A stretch of 64,000 bases of DNA, from assembly GCA_017305195.1 (NCBI GenBank), contig JAFKMU010000035.1, positions 186,001 to 250,000 on the forward strand. Direction: 5' to 3'. The DNA is from Verrucomicrobiota bacterium. Lineage in GTDB: Bacteria; Verrucomicrobiota; Verrucomicrobiia; Chthoniobacterales; Terrimicrobiaceae. The number at the start of each line of letters is the position of its first letter. Positions within the stretch are counted from its first letter, which is position 1. The notes under the pieces were generated by a model. That model worked only from the letters and a program-made list of their open reading frames with translations, ran no database searches and was not told the origin of the DNA. Below, one piece after another: positions 34,005 to 41,464 of the stretch. The translations under genes were made by a program, and so were the position numbers.

Positions 34005-34040
34005 AAAAGGCCGGAAGCCATTTCCGGCTCCCGGCCTTTT
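34005..34040. terminator. Bidirectional rho-independent terminator
   Basis: Fifteen-base arms (34005-34019 and 34026-34040) pair at 14 of 15 positions around a six-base loop. An A-run lies at the left edge and TTTT, then a further TTTTTT, on the right. It can end both the cassette transcript and the convergent minus-strand operon whose last stop is at 34070. Confidence 0.85.
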
Positions 34041-34069
34041 GTCCTTTTTTGTCGAAAAGCGGACTCTGA

Positions 34070-34261
34070 CTAGAGGGCGCGCTGGTCCTCCAGGGTGAAA
34101 CGTTTGCCCATATTATGGAATTTCTTCTGGATGTCGCGGTACATGCCGCGGATTTCCGACTCCATGCCCTGAAAGCTGCACTTCGGGCAGTAGTGGAACT
34201 CGTTGCCAGTGTTGATCATGAGAACGTCGGTATCCCGTGAGAAACACACGGGGCACCGCAT
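34070..34261 (-). CDS. Small zinc-ribbon protein
   Basis: A 63-residue protein with two Cys pairs, MRCPVCFSRD and FHYCPKCSFQG, forming a four-Cys zinc ribbon. A basic amphipathic C-terminus follows (SEIRGMYRDIQKKFHNMGKR). The ATG at 34261 overlaps the upstream stop as TGATG, which implies coupled translation. An in-frame ATG at 34291 would add ten residues and overlap the upstream gene by 31 bases. It is last in the minus-strand run with the NodB-like protein and the glycosidase. The function is unknown; such ribbons bind nucleic acid or protein partners. Confidence 0.65.
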   Translation of the reverse strand: MRCPVCFSRDTDVLMINTGNEFHYCPKCSFQGMESEIRGMYRDIQKKFHNMGKRFTLEDQRAL

Positions 34262-36006
34262 CAGGCTGCGATAGAGGTTAGATTCAGACATGTGCAAGTG
34301 GTGCCATTGCCAATGAGGCGATGGGCGAGTTGGAGGGTGAAGTAGGGGCTGAAGAGATGTCCGGCGTGAACTCGGCCGCTGACGGCAGAGCCGCTTTGCA
34401 GGGAAAGCCGCGTACGGACATGCGGGATGAGGGCTGCGACCTCGGTGGCTCCGGGAGCCTCGCTCCACTGGCCGGAATAATCGAAGTCGCGATGTACGGG
34501 CGACGAGCCGTTGGCCTCGAGGACGATGCCATGCAGATCCTCGGGGTATTCGGTGCGGCCGGGCGCTCCCTTGAAATACTCAATGAGTTCCAGGTCGGCC
34601 TGAGCGGGAAGGCCAGAGAGCTCCCGGCAAACGGTGATGGTTCCGTTCCCGAATTCATACCGCGTGGTGAGGTCTCCGCTTACTCCGTCGGAGAAGGAAA
34701 AACGCACGGGAGTGAGGGCGATCTTCACCTTGCCGTCGGCTCGGGCGACGGATGCCACCTTTGCGCGGAAGTTGCAGAGATCGAGCGTCTGCTCTCCATG
34801 CTTGATGAGCAAAGTGGTGCGTGCTCCATCATAGCAATGGTGGGCGTTGCCTGCGCGATGCTGGGACTGGATCAGGTACGGATAGCTGCCGATATCGCGG
34901 TGCGGTGTATCGGGTCCTGTGGCCACGGGCGCCTGTCCGGCATAAGGGCGGAGGTCGCCGATGGAGCCACCCTGCGTGGCGTCGATCGTGACCCGATAGG
35001 CTGGATCGACGAACCAGAAGTAATGCTTGCCGCTGCCGTAGAGGAGTTCCTTGGCGAGATAGACCTCGTCGTGGCCGACGGGCCGGATCTGCCGGTGGCG
35101 CTCGCCGTAGGCGGAGAGCGTCAGGTCTTCCAGCTGGCCGTCCTTTTTGAGGCTGGCCATATAGGTGAGAAACTTGCGGTACAGCTCCCAGGCAACCTCG
35201 GGCGGGTACTCGCTATTATGATTCCAGTCGAGCCAGGACGGGCTGACAAAGGTGTTGTAGTACGAGTAGCCGCCATTCCACTCCGCCTGCATGCGGTATT
35301 GGTCGACGAGGTTCAGGTCGTAGGGACAGAAGGTCGCATCATTGCCCATGCCGCGAATGACATTTGGCGGGTGGCTCGCCCAGAAGTCGTTGCGTCCCTC
35401 AAAGGCCAGCGACATGTCGCGTACGAGGTGAGGCACCGCGACCACGCCTGAGGCGTCTTCTTCATCCCGGGCAGGGCGGAGGCCGTGGGTCTTGCTGGGG
35501 TACCAGGGATTCCACGGCATGCCTTCGTTGAAGAGATACCATGAGTGATTGCAGCCATGGAAGACGCGCACGCCTTCCTCGAAGCACCCGCCGATTACCG
35601 TGCGCGCCTCGGGTGCGAGACGGCGCAGGATTTCCAGGCAGGAGGAGTCGAGATGATAGGACCCGATGGAGGTGGGGTTGGCGCCGAAGACCTCGGCGAA
35701 TTTGCCAATCATCCTGGCGAGGATTTGCTCCTTGCGTTCGCGATCGAGCAGCCACAGGGCGATTTGGCCATTGGAGATTTCAGTGATCCCCGGGCCGGTG
35801 AGATTATGCAGCGCGAGGGAAATCTCGTCGCCATAGGTGTCGCGGTCGCGGATGGCATCGGCGATGGCGCGAGGATCGAAGAGATCGCTGTAGTACAGGA
35901 AGATGGTGGTCTTCAGGCCGAGCTGATGAGCGAGCTCCTGCTGCTGGCGATAGATATCGTAGTGAGCGCCCGCGCCCGGGCGGTGAAAGATATTGAATAG
36001 CATCAT
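34261..36006 (-). CDS. Uncharacterised NodB-like/glycoside hydrolase-deacetylase superfamily protein (581 aa)
   Basis: This protein appears cytoplasmic (no signal peptide). Its first half resembles the NodB/polysaccharide-deacetylase barrel: MLFNIFHRPGAGAHYDIYRQ, LKTTIFLYYSDLFDPRAIAD and EISLALHNLTGPGITE. It then has aromatic-rich segments (NHSWYLFNEGMPWNPWYPS, WNGGYSYYNTFVSPSWLDWN) and a beta-rich C-terminal third. The ATG at 36006 is chosen; a GTG 12 codons upstream is possible. It follows the glycosidase gene by 134 bases on the same strand, so a role in oligosaccharide metabolism is likely, but I cannot name a reaction. Confidence 0.55.
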   Translation of the reverse strand: MMLFNIFHRPGAGAHYDIYRQQQELAHQLGLKTTIFLYYSDLFDPRAIADAIRDRDTYGDEISLALHNLTGPGITEISNGQIALWLLDRERKEQILARMIGKFAEVFGANPTSIGSYHLDSSCLEILRRLAPEARTVIGGCFEEGVRVFHGCNHSWYLFNEGMPWNPWYPSKTHGLRPARDEEDASGVVAVPHLVRDMSLAFEGRNDFWASHPPNVIRGMGNDATFCPYDLNLVDQYRMQAEWNGGYSYYNTFVSPSWLDWNHNSEYPPEVAWELYRKFLTYMASLKKDGQLEDLTLSAYGERHRQIRPVGHDEVYLAKELLYGSGKHYFWFVDPAYRVTIDATQGGSIGDLRPYAGQAPVATGPDTPHRDIGSYPYLIQSQHRAGNAHHCYDGARTTLLIKHGEQTLDLCNFRAKVASVARADGKVKIALTPVRFSFSDGVSGDLTTRYEFGNGTITVCRELSGLPAQADLELIEYFKGAPGRTEYPEDLHGIVLEANGSSPVHRDFDYSGQWSEAPGATEVAALIPHVRTRLSLQSGSAVSGRVHAGHLFSPYFTLQLAHRLIGNGTTCTCLNLTSIAA

Positions 36007-36140
36007 GGCGGAAAGGGGATCGGCTGGGCAACCGTGGATCACGGCACTTCTTCATTCTGCCCGCGACGCAGGCCAAGTGCCAGCGGCTGAAATTTCTCTC
36101 TGTAGAAAGAGGAAAGCTTTTCCGCCGCTGGCGATGATGG

Positions 36141-37220
36141 CTAACTCCTGCCGGTGAGCGTGCGAAACAGGACGGCTTCGCTTTCGCGGAAGGGCGAGCC
36201 GTCGGGACGGAGCAGATCGTGGAACCACAGGTCGGGCTCGGTAAGGATGGGGGCTTTCCACGAATCCCAGGGAAAGAGCGTTTGCGTCCTGCCGGTCACT
36301 CCGCCCCAGTTGAACGCCCCGATCTTGTGGCGATGGAACAGTGGCAGGGTGTCCTCAAGCGTGTTGCCGATGGTGCGGGCCAGGTACTCGGTACACCAGA
36401 GCGGGCGGTCATAACTCAGAAGATGACCGACCACATCCGCAGTCGACCCGGCGGGGAGATAAACGTGGAAGGAAAGAATGTCGGAGGCCTCCAGCAGGAA
36501 GCGCGCGATGGGATACTCGCGGCAGAGTCCGCCCGCGTCGAATCTCCACACGCCCGAGGTGACAGGCTGAATGGGCTGGACGGAGCGCACCCAGTCAAAG
36601 GCCCGGACGATCAGCGGAAAGACGATTTCGGGTTTGGCATCGCCCAGCTCGCGCGGGGTGTACCAGGGGCTTTCATTGTCGGGTTCGTTCCAGACATCCC
36701 AGCCGATGATGCGAGAATCCTCGCGAAAGTGACCGACGACGCCGGTGACGTATTCCTGGAGCGCATCGAACGCGCCGGGCGTCGAGAGAATCTCACGGCC
36801 GGGGGACTGCACCCAGAAGCTGTTGTGCACCCCGGGCTCCGGCTCCCGTTGTTTGCCGGGACGGGGAAACGGATGCCAGCAGCTATCGAAGAAAACCAGC
36901 AGGGGCGAGATGCCGTGTCTGGCTGAAATATCGAGGAAGCGGTCAATACGGGACAGAAGTCCTTGTGCATCCTGCGTCCACAGGAGATCGTGGAGAAAGA
37001 CGCGCATCGTGTTCATGCCCAGCCCGGCGAGCCAGCCGAGCTCCCGGTCGATGGCGGCCTCGTCAAAGGTCTCCGCCTGCCATATCTCCAGCTGATTCAC
37101 GGCGCTGCTTGGCTGAAAATTGCATCCCACGAGCCAGGGGTGGGAGTGGTGCCATTCCCAGGCCTGCTCGGCGGGCCAGCGTTTATCGGCGACAGATTGG
37201 GGAAAGGGAGAGAGTTGCAT
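36141..37220 (-). CDS. Cellulase-like (clan GH-A) glycoside hydrolase
   Basis: A 359-residue TIM-barrel glycosidase with no signal peptide, so probably cytoplasmic. HPWLVGCNFQPSSAVNQLE and GMNTMRVFLHDLLWTQD open the barrel. The acid/base Glu lies in IIGWDVWNEPDNESPW, and the second Glu in LWCTEYLARTIGNTLE. IGAFNWGGVTGRTQTLFPWD is the late strand. The pattern fits clan GH-A (GH5/GH2/GH39-like); the exact family and substrate are not clear. It is divergent from the AraC-family regulator by 47 bases, so that regulator probably controls it. Confidence 0.8.
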   Translation of the reverse strand: MQLSPFPQSVADKRWPAEQAWEWHHSHPWLVGCNFQPSSAVNQLEIWQAETFDEAAIDRELGWLAGLGMNTMRVFLHDLLWTQDAQGLLSRIDRFLDISARHGISPLLVFFDSCWHPFPRPGKQREPEPGVHNSFWVQSPGREILSTPGAFDALQEYVTGVVGHFREDSRIIGWDVWNEPDNESPWYTPRELGDAKPEIVFPLIVRAFDWVRSVQPIQPVTSGVWRFDAGGLCREYPIARFLLEASDILSFHVYLPAGSTADVVGHLLSYDRPLWCTEYLARTIGNTLEDTLPLFHRHKIGAFNWGGVTGRTQTLFPWDSWKAPILTEPDLWFHDLLRPDGSPFRESEAVLFRTLTGRS

Positions 37221-37267
37221 AATATTCGGCGTTTCCGTATCTCTCGCATAAACAGGCGTCTGATAAC

Positions 37268-38089
37268 ATGGGTCGAATCCACCTGGACCTTCGTGAAATC
37301 CACTCGATCGGAAAGCATACGCGAGAGTGGATCGTTGATCCTGTGTCGTGTCCGATCTTGAAGAGATTTGGCATCACGCTGGCCGGGATCTCGGAGACGG
37401 GGAAAGACTTTTCCTTTGTCCGGCATCGTCCCGCGATGCGCCAGGTGCTGGTCAGCCTGGAGGGCGAGGGGATGGTATGGACTGCGGCGGGGTGGCAAAA
37501 GTGTGCCGGTGGAAAAGCCTATGTGACCTCGGAGGACATCGCTCATGCCTACCGCGCCACAGCCCGGTGGAAAGTGTGCTGGGTGGTATGGGCGGGCTCC
37601 CGATCCGCGGAGCGGCATGAACCGCTGCTGCGCGATGTCGATCCGCGTCCGCTGGCGGCTGCGCTCGAGGGCCTGAGGCTGGAGATGTCCTCGCGGCAGG
37701 AGCCGGAGGTTTTGCAGCATTGGGTCGGGCTGGTCGACCGCTACGCCTTGCGCGTCGGCAGGCATGGTGCTGCGTCGCTTCTCTGGCCTCTCTGGGAGGA
37801 GGTGCGGCGCACGGTCGGGGAGAGGTGGACGCTGCTTCGGCTGGCGGAGCGAGCCGGGCTGGAGCCTGAACAACTCCGGCGGATTTGTCACCGGGAAACC
37901 GGATGCAGTCCCGTGCGGCAGGTGACGGTGCTGCGCATGCAGGAGGCGGTGTCCTTTCTCGGCATGGGCTACACGGTCGAGGCCACGGCGCAGGCGGTGG
38001 GGTATGAAAACTGTTTTGCCTTTTCCACGGCGTTTCGGCGGGTCATGGGTGAACCGCCGTCGCGGGTCGCCGCGCGGCTGCGACGCTAG
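37268..38089 (+). CDS. AraC-family transcriptional regulator
   Basis: A 273-residue regulator. The N-terminal two thirds form a cupin-like ligand-binding domain (HRPAMRQVLVSLEGEGMVWT, AYVTSEDIAHAYRAT). Residues about 180-270 hold two HTH units (LRRICHRETGCSPVRQVT, VEATAQAVGYENCFAFSTAF) ending with the usual FRRVMGEPPSRVAARLR. It is divergent from the glycosidase gene and convergent with the deacetylase trio, 3 bases apart. A sugar-responsive activator of the glycosidase/NodB-like/zinc-ribbon operon is the simplest inference. Confidence 0.88.
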   Translation: MGRIHLDLREIHSIGKHTREWIVDPVSCPILKRFGITLAGISETGKDFSFVRHRPAMRQVLVSLEGEGMVWTAAGWQKCAGGKAYVTSEDIAHAYRATARWKVCWVVWAGSRSAERHEPLLRDVDPRPLAAALEGLRLEMSSRQEPEVLQHWVGLVDRYALRVGRHGAASLLWPLWEEVRRTVGERWTLLRLAERAGLEPEQLRRICHRETGCSPVRQVTVLRMQEAVSFLGMGYTVEATAQAVGYENCFAFSTAFRRVMGEPPSRVAARLRR

Positions 38090-38092
38090 GGC

Positions 38093-39436
38093 TCAGGACT
38101 TGCCCGCGAAGTCCGAAGCGAAGACAAACTCCGCTTTTTGCGCAATGAGGAACTCCACGATCTTGGTAAACTGCTCCCAGCGGTCATCACCCCATCCGGC
38201 GGGGTGTCCTTGCAGGACAAAATATTCCGCGCCGCGATTGTGCGCGTAGCCCTCGATGAATGCGGCGTAGTTGGGAATGAGCGTCGGCGTTTCGAGCGTG
38301 ACCGTCCCGCAGCGAATGAGAACCTTCTTGCCCGCGGGATTGCGAGGATCGCCATACATCCACACCTTGATATCGGGATCTTCGGCGAGCACCTTCACTG
38401 TGTTTTCATCCGTGGCATTGAAAGGCGCTCCGAAGGAAACGTAGGGAAAGCCGAGCTTTTCGCGGGCCAGCGTGTTGGCATCGGTCATGTGTTGCTTCTG
38501 GTGCTCGTAGGGTTCGCCCCCGAACTCCATGATGCGCTTGTTGCCGTCCTTGCGCTCGGCGTGATCGAATCCGTGGTTCCAGAATTCGATGCGCCCGCTG
38601 TCGTGCTGCTGCTTCGTCCAGGCGACGAAGTCCGCGATGTTATCGCCCTGGATGCGAGTGCCGATGATGCCAAAAGTCACCTTGATGCCCTTGGCGGCAG
38701 CGTAGTCGGCCACCTTTTTCCAGCGGGCATGAACCCCGCTGCCGGCCGCGCCGAAGTCGTCGAGCTTGATCACGATCTTCGGCGGCTGTTTGCCGCGATA
38801 GGGGGCGGCCTTGATTTCGTCCTCCAGGGTCTTCAGGAGCTGTGGGTCGAAGGGCGGAACGGGATGCCCGCCGCCCTCGGCGATCTGTGGCTCCGGCGCG
38901 CCGTCCAGCTCGGCGAGGGAAAAGTCGTCAAAATTGACTGGTCCCACCGGTCCTTTGCCTGACGAGGATAGTTTCACCTCCAGGGTGGCGGCTCCCTCCG
39001 GGGCGGCTCCGGCCATGGTGTACTCCTCGGCGAAAAAGGTGTTTGCCACCATGGCGACCGGCCATTTGCGGATGCTGGCCGGGGCGGCGGCGATTTCTTT
39101 CCCGTCGGCGCTGCGGAAGACGAGCTTGGCGTCGACATTGCTTTGAGGCTGTTCGAGGGCCTTGGTGCTGCTGGACCAGAAGTTCAGCTTGTAGGTCTTG
39201 CCGGGGGTGACCGGAACGGCGGCGGACGTGAGGGAAAAGCGCACTGGGTCGCCCTGTATGCACAGGCCCTTGACGCCGAGCATGGCCGCATCGGCCTGGA
39301 TAGTGGCAACCGAGGCGGGGCCATCCAGCTTCCAGGAGTCGAGGCCAGTTTCAAAGCTTCCATTGGGCAGCGGAAGGGGGATTTCTCCGGCGCAAAGGGT
39401 GCCGCCGACCAGCAGAAGGAGGGGCAGGATTTTCAC
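38093..39436 (-). CDS. Secreted CBM-polysaccharide deacetylase-like protein (copy 1)
   Basis: A 447-residue exported protein: signal peptide (MKILPLLLLVGGTLC), then a CBM4/9-like jelly roll (LPNGSFETGLDSWKLDGPAS to VNFDDFSLAEL, about residues 20-180). A NodB/DUF2334-like barrel follows with PPKIVIKLDDFGAAGSG, IEFWNHGFDHAERKDG and EYFVLQGHPAGWGDDRWEQF. The Asp and His residues in KLDDF and HGFDH are plausible metal ligands. The overall architecture matches the gene ending at 39977, with a lone CBM between them. These are probably secreted carbohydrate esterases; the substrate is unknown. Confidence 0.75.
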   Translation of the reverse strand: MKILPLLLLVGGTLCAGEIPLPLPNGSFETGLDSWKLDGPASVATIQADAAMLGVKGLCIQGDPVRFSLTSAAVPVTPGKTYKLNFWSSSTKALEQPQSNVDAKLVFRSADGKEIAAAPASIRKWPVAMVANTFFAEEYTMAGAAPEGAATLEVKLSSSGKGPVGPVNFDDFSLAELDGAPEPQIAEGGGHPVPPFDPQLLKTLEDEIKAAPYRGKQPPKIVIKLDDFGAAGSGVHARWKKVADYAAAKGIKVTFGIIGTRIQGDNIADFVAWTKQQHDSGRIEFWNHGFDHAERKDGNKRIMEFGGEPYEHQKQHMTDANTLAREKLGFPYVSFGAPFNATDENTVKVLAEDPDIKVWMYGDPRNPAGKKVLIRCGTVTLETPTLIPNYAAFIEGYAHNRGAEYFVLQGHPAGWGDDRWEQFTKIVEFLIAQKAEFVFASDFAGKS

Positions 39437-39455
39437 AAGGAAATGGGGAAGCGGC

Positions 39456-39965
39456 TTATTCGACGGTCAGCTCGAAGTCATCGATGTCGACGACGCCCTT
39501 GGATCGGCTCCAGGACCGCACGGTGATGATCATCGCCTCGGCTTCGTCGGGGACGGCATAGGAGGCCTTGTATTGTTTCCAGTCGGGGGAGGCCTTGATG
39601 GAAACCACGAGCGGTGGCTGTCCATTCTCGCCCATGATCGGGCGATTGCGGGCGCCGAGGGGCTGGAGCGAGACGGCGGCGACATCCCCTTGAGGAGAAC
39701 GAGCCCAGAAGCTGATCGTGACCTTCTGGCCGGGGCTCACAGTGAAGGCATCGGAGGCAAATCGTGCTCCGTCCGTCTCGGAGGCGTCATTCACTCTCAG
39801 TCCCATCTCACCGGTGCGGGCGGCCTCTTTGATGGCGGTGGTGATGGGTGTCCTTTCAGTCGATTTCCAGCCTTCCAGCCCAGACTCGAAGCCGGGATTG
39901 GAAAGGACTTGCGCATGAAGACAGGAGATCGAGACGAGCGAGAGACAGGCGAGAATGACTTTCAC
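39456..39965 (-). CDS. Secreted stand-alone CBM4/9-like carbohydrate-binding protein
   Basis: A 169-residue exported protein. The signal peptide is MKVILACLSLVSISCLHA, followed by one jelly-roll module (VLSNPGFESGLEGWKST to KGVVDIDDFELTVE). The module is closely similar in layout to the N-terminal modules of the two flanking deacetylase-like genes. It has no catalytic domain. It lies 11 bases after the upstream gene and 19 before the downstream one, so the three are one operon. It may be a substrate-capturing protein or the remains of a third deacetylase copy. Confidence 0.72.
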   Translation of the reverse strand: MKVILACLSLVSISCLHAQVLSNPGFESGLEGWKSTERTPITTAIKEAARTGEMGLRVNDASETDGARFASDAFTVSPGQKVTISFWARSPQGDVAAVSLQPLGARNRPIMGENGQPPLVVSIKASPDWKQYKASYAVPDEAEAMIITVRSWSRSKGVVDIDDFELTVE

Positions 39966-39976
39966 GGGGAGGGGAG

Positions 39977-41311
39977 TTAGTTGGCGGATTTTACCCGGGC
40001 GGCGAGCTCGGAGGGAGTGAGAAACTCGGCTTTTTGCTCAACGAGGAAGTCGATGATCTTGGTGAACTCAGCCCATTTCTCCGGCGTGCCCCAAGACATG
40101 GGATGTCCCTGGAGGACGAAGTATTCGCGATCCGGATTCTTGGCATAACCCTCAAGGAAGCGCTGGAAATCGGGCTGGCCGACCTTGGATTCCAGGTTCA
40201 CGGCCCAGACGCGGTCGAGCACGGTGACCTTGCCGCCGGCCTGGAGATCCTGGGCGGCCTTGTCCATCGGCTGCGGGTAGAGCCAGACCTTCATGTCGGG
40301 CTCGTCCGCCATGACCTTGTAGGTATTGGCATCGGCAAAGCCGTTGCTTGCTCCTCCCGGAGGGCCGAAAGTGTTGTAGGTGAAGCCAAATTTTTCCCTG
40401 GTGATGGCCTGGCCGTCGTCGAAGCGCTTCTTCTGCTCGTCGTAGGGGCGCTGGTTGAATTCGTTATACTGCACGCCGCCGACGTCGTGCATGGCGTGAT
40501 CCCAGCCGTGAAACCAGAACTCCACCTCGCCGGAGTCGTGCTGCTTTTTCACCCACTCGATCAGGGCTGGAGTGGCTTCGTTAAGCTTCTCGGGATTCAC
40601 CCCGATGCCGACCTTGGCGTTTTTGGAGGCAAGATAGTCCACGACCTTGGGCCAGATGCCGTGGAGGTTGCCGTTGTTGATCGGACGGAAGTCGTCGATC
40701 TTGATCACGATGAGCGGGGGTTTCGCGCGCTGCGGAATGACCACAGGGGCCTTGGGCGCGGGGGGCGGGGCCTGGACGGCGGCAGTCGCCGGGCCGCTGG
40801 AGCCTTCAAACTCAAAGTCATCAAAATCCGCTGTGCCGACGGCCTTGCCGAAGGAATGCACCCAGATGGCAACATCGGCGGCATTGGGCGGGACGGTGGC
40901 CTTCAGCGAGAAGGGGCTCCACTGTCCATCGGCCTTGGAGACTCCCACCACCGGGTGGCCAGCGCCTGCGCGCTGCGACTCCTCCTTGATGAGCTTGCCC
41001 GCCTGGTCGTAAAAGAAGAGATATACACCGATGAATCCCGCCGTCTGTGTGCGCGCCTGGAACCGGAGTTCCACCGTGGACCCGGGCGTCACGGGGATCT
41101 TTCCACTGGTCGCGGCGGAACCGGCATCGGGGCTGTTGTCTGTGATGCGAAGGCCGAGCTTTCCGGTATTGGCTGCTTCCGGTGCGACAGCCGACATGGC
41201 GTCGAGCGACCATCCTGTCGCGCCGTCCTCGAAACCGGGATTGAGGGGAGCCTGGGTGAAGCCTGTGGTGAAGGCGGCAAGCGCGAGAAATGCGGGGAGG
41301 AGGAATTTCAT
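39977..41311 (-). CDS. Secreted CBM-polysaccharide deacetylase-like protein (copy 2)
   Basis: A 444-residue exported protein: signal peptide (MKFLLPAFLALAAFTTGFTQ), CBM4/9-like module (LNPGFEDGATGWSLDAMSA to DFDDFEFEG), a Pro/Ala linker (APPPAPKAPVVIP), and a NodB/DUF2334-like barrel. The barrel has PPLIVIKIDDFRPINNGNLH, EFWFHGWDHAMHDVGG and EYFVLQGHPMSWGTPEKWAE. The same motif order as the 38093-39436 gene shows that the two are paralogues. The ATG at 41311 gives the signal peptide. It heads the trio and is divergent from the beta-helix gene across an intergenic region with two operator-like sites. Confidence 0.75.
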   Translation of the reverse strand: MKFLLPAFLALAAFTTGFTQAPLNPGFEDGATGWSLDAMSAVAPEAANTGKLGLRITDNSPDAGSAATSGKIPVTPGSTVELRFQARTQTAGFIGVYLFFYDQAGKLIKEESQRAGAGHPVVGVSKADGQWSPFSLKATVPPNAADVAIWVHSFGKAVGTADFDDFEFEGSSGPATAAVQAPPPAPKAPVVIPQRAKPPLIVIKIDDFRPINNGNLHGIWPKVVDYLASKNAKVGIGVNPEKLNEATPALIEWVKKQHDSGEVEFWFHGWDHAMHDVGGVQYNEFNQRPYDEQKKRFDDGQAITREKFGFTYNTFGPPGGASNGFADANTYKVMADEPDMKVWLYPQPMDKAAQDLQAGGKVTVLDRVWAVNLESKVGQPDFQRFLEGYAKNPDREYFVLQGHPMSWGTPEKWAEFTKIIDFLVEQKAEFLTPSELAARVKSAN

Positions 41312-41369
41312 GGGACGAACTGCGTGGAGACAACCTAACATGGTGGGGACGGTGTGCGACTGCCGATGT

Positions 41370-41406
41370 TTTCAAACTGTAGACGCCGGTTGTCTACACG
41401 TTGAAA
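41370..41406. promoter_or_regulatory. Inverted pair of 14-bp operator-like sites
   Basis: Fifteen-base arms (41370-41384 and 41392-41406) are inverted repeats matching at 13 of 15 positions around seven bases. Each arm is itself a copy of the 14-bp family: GTCTACACGTTGAA on the plus strand at 41392-41405, and GTCTACAGTTTGAA on the minus strand at 41384-41371. Their centres are 21 bp apart, two helical turns. The site sits between the divergent CBM/deacetylase operon and the beta-helix gene. Confidence 0.7.
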
Positions 41407-41464
41407 GGAAACCCGTGAGCCTGCGATTGCGCCGGGAGGGATTCGTTTTAGGTTCAGCGGAGCT

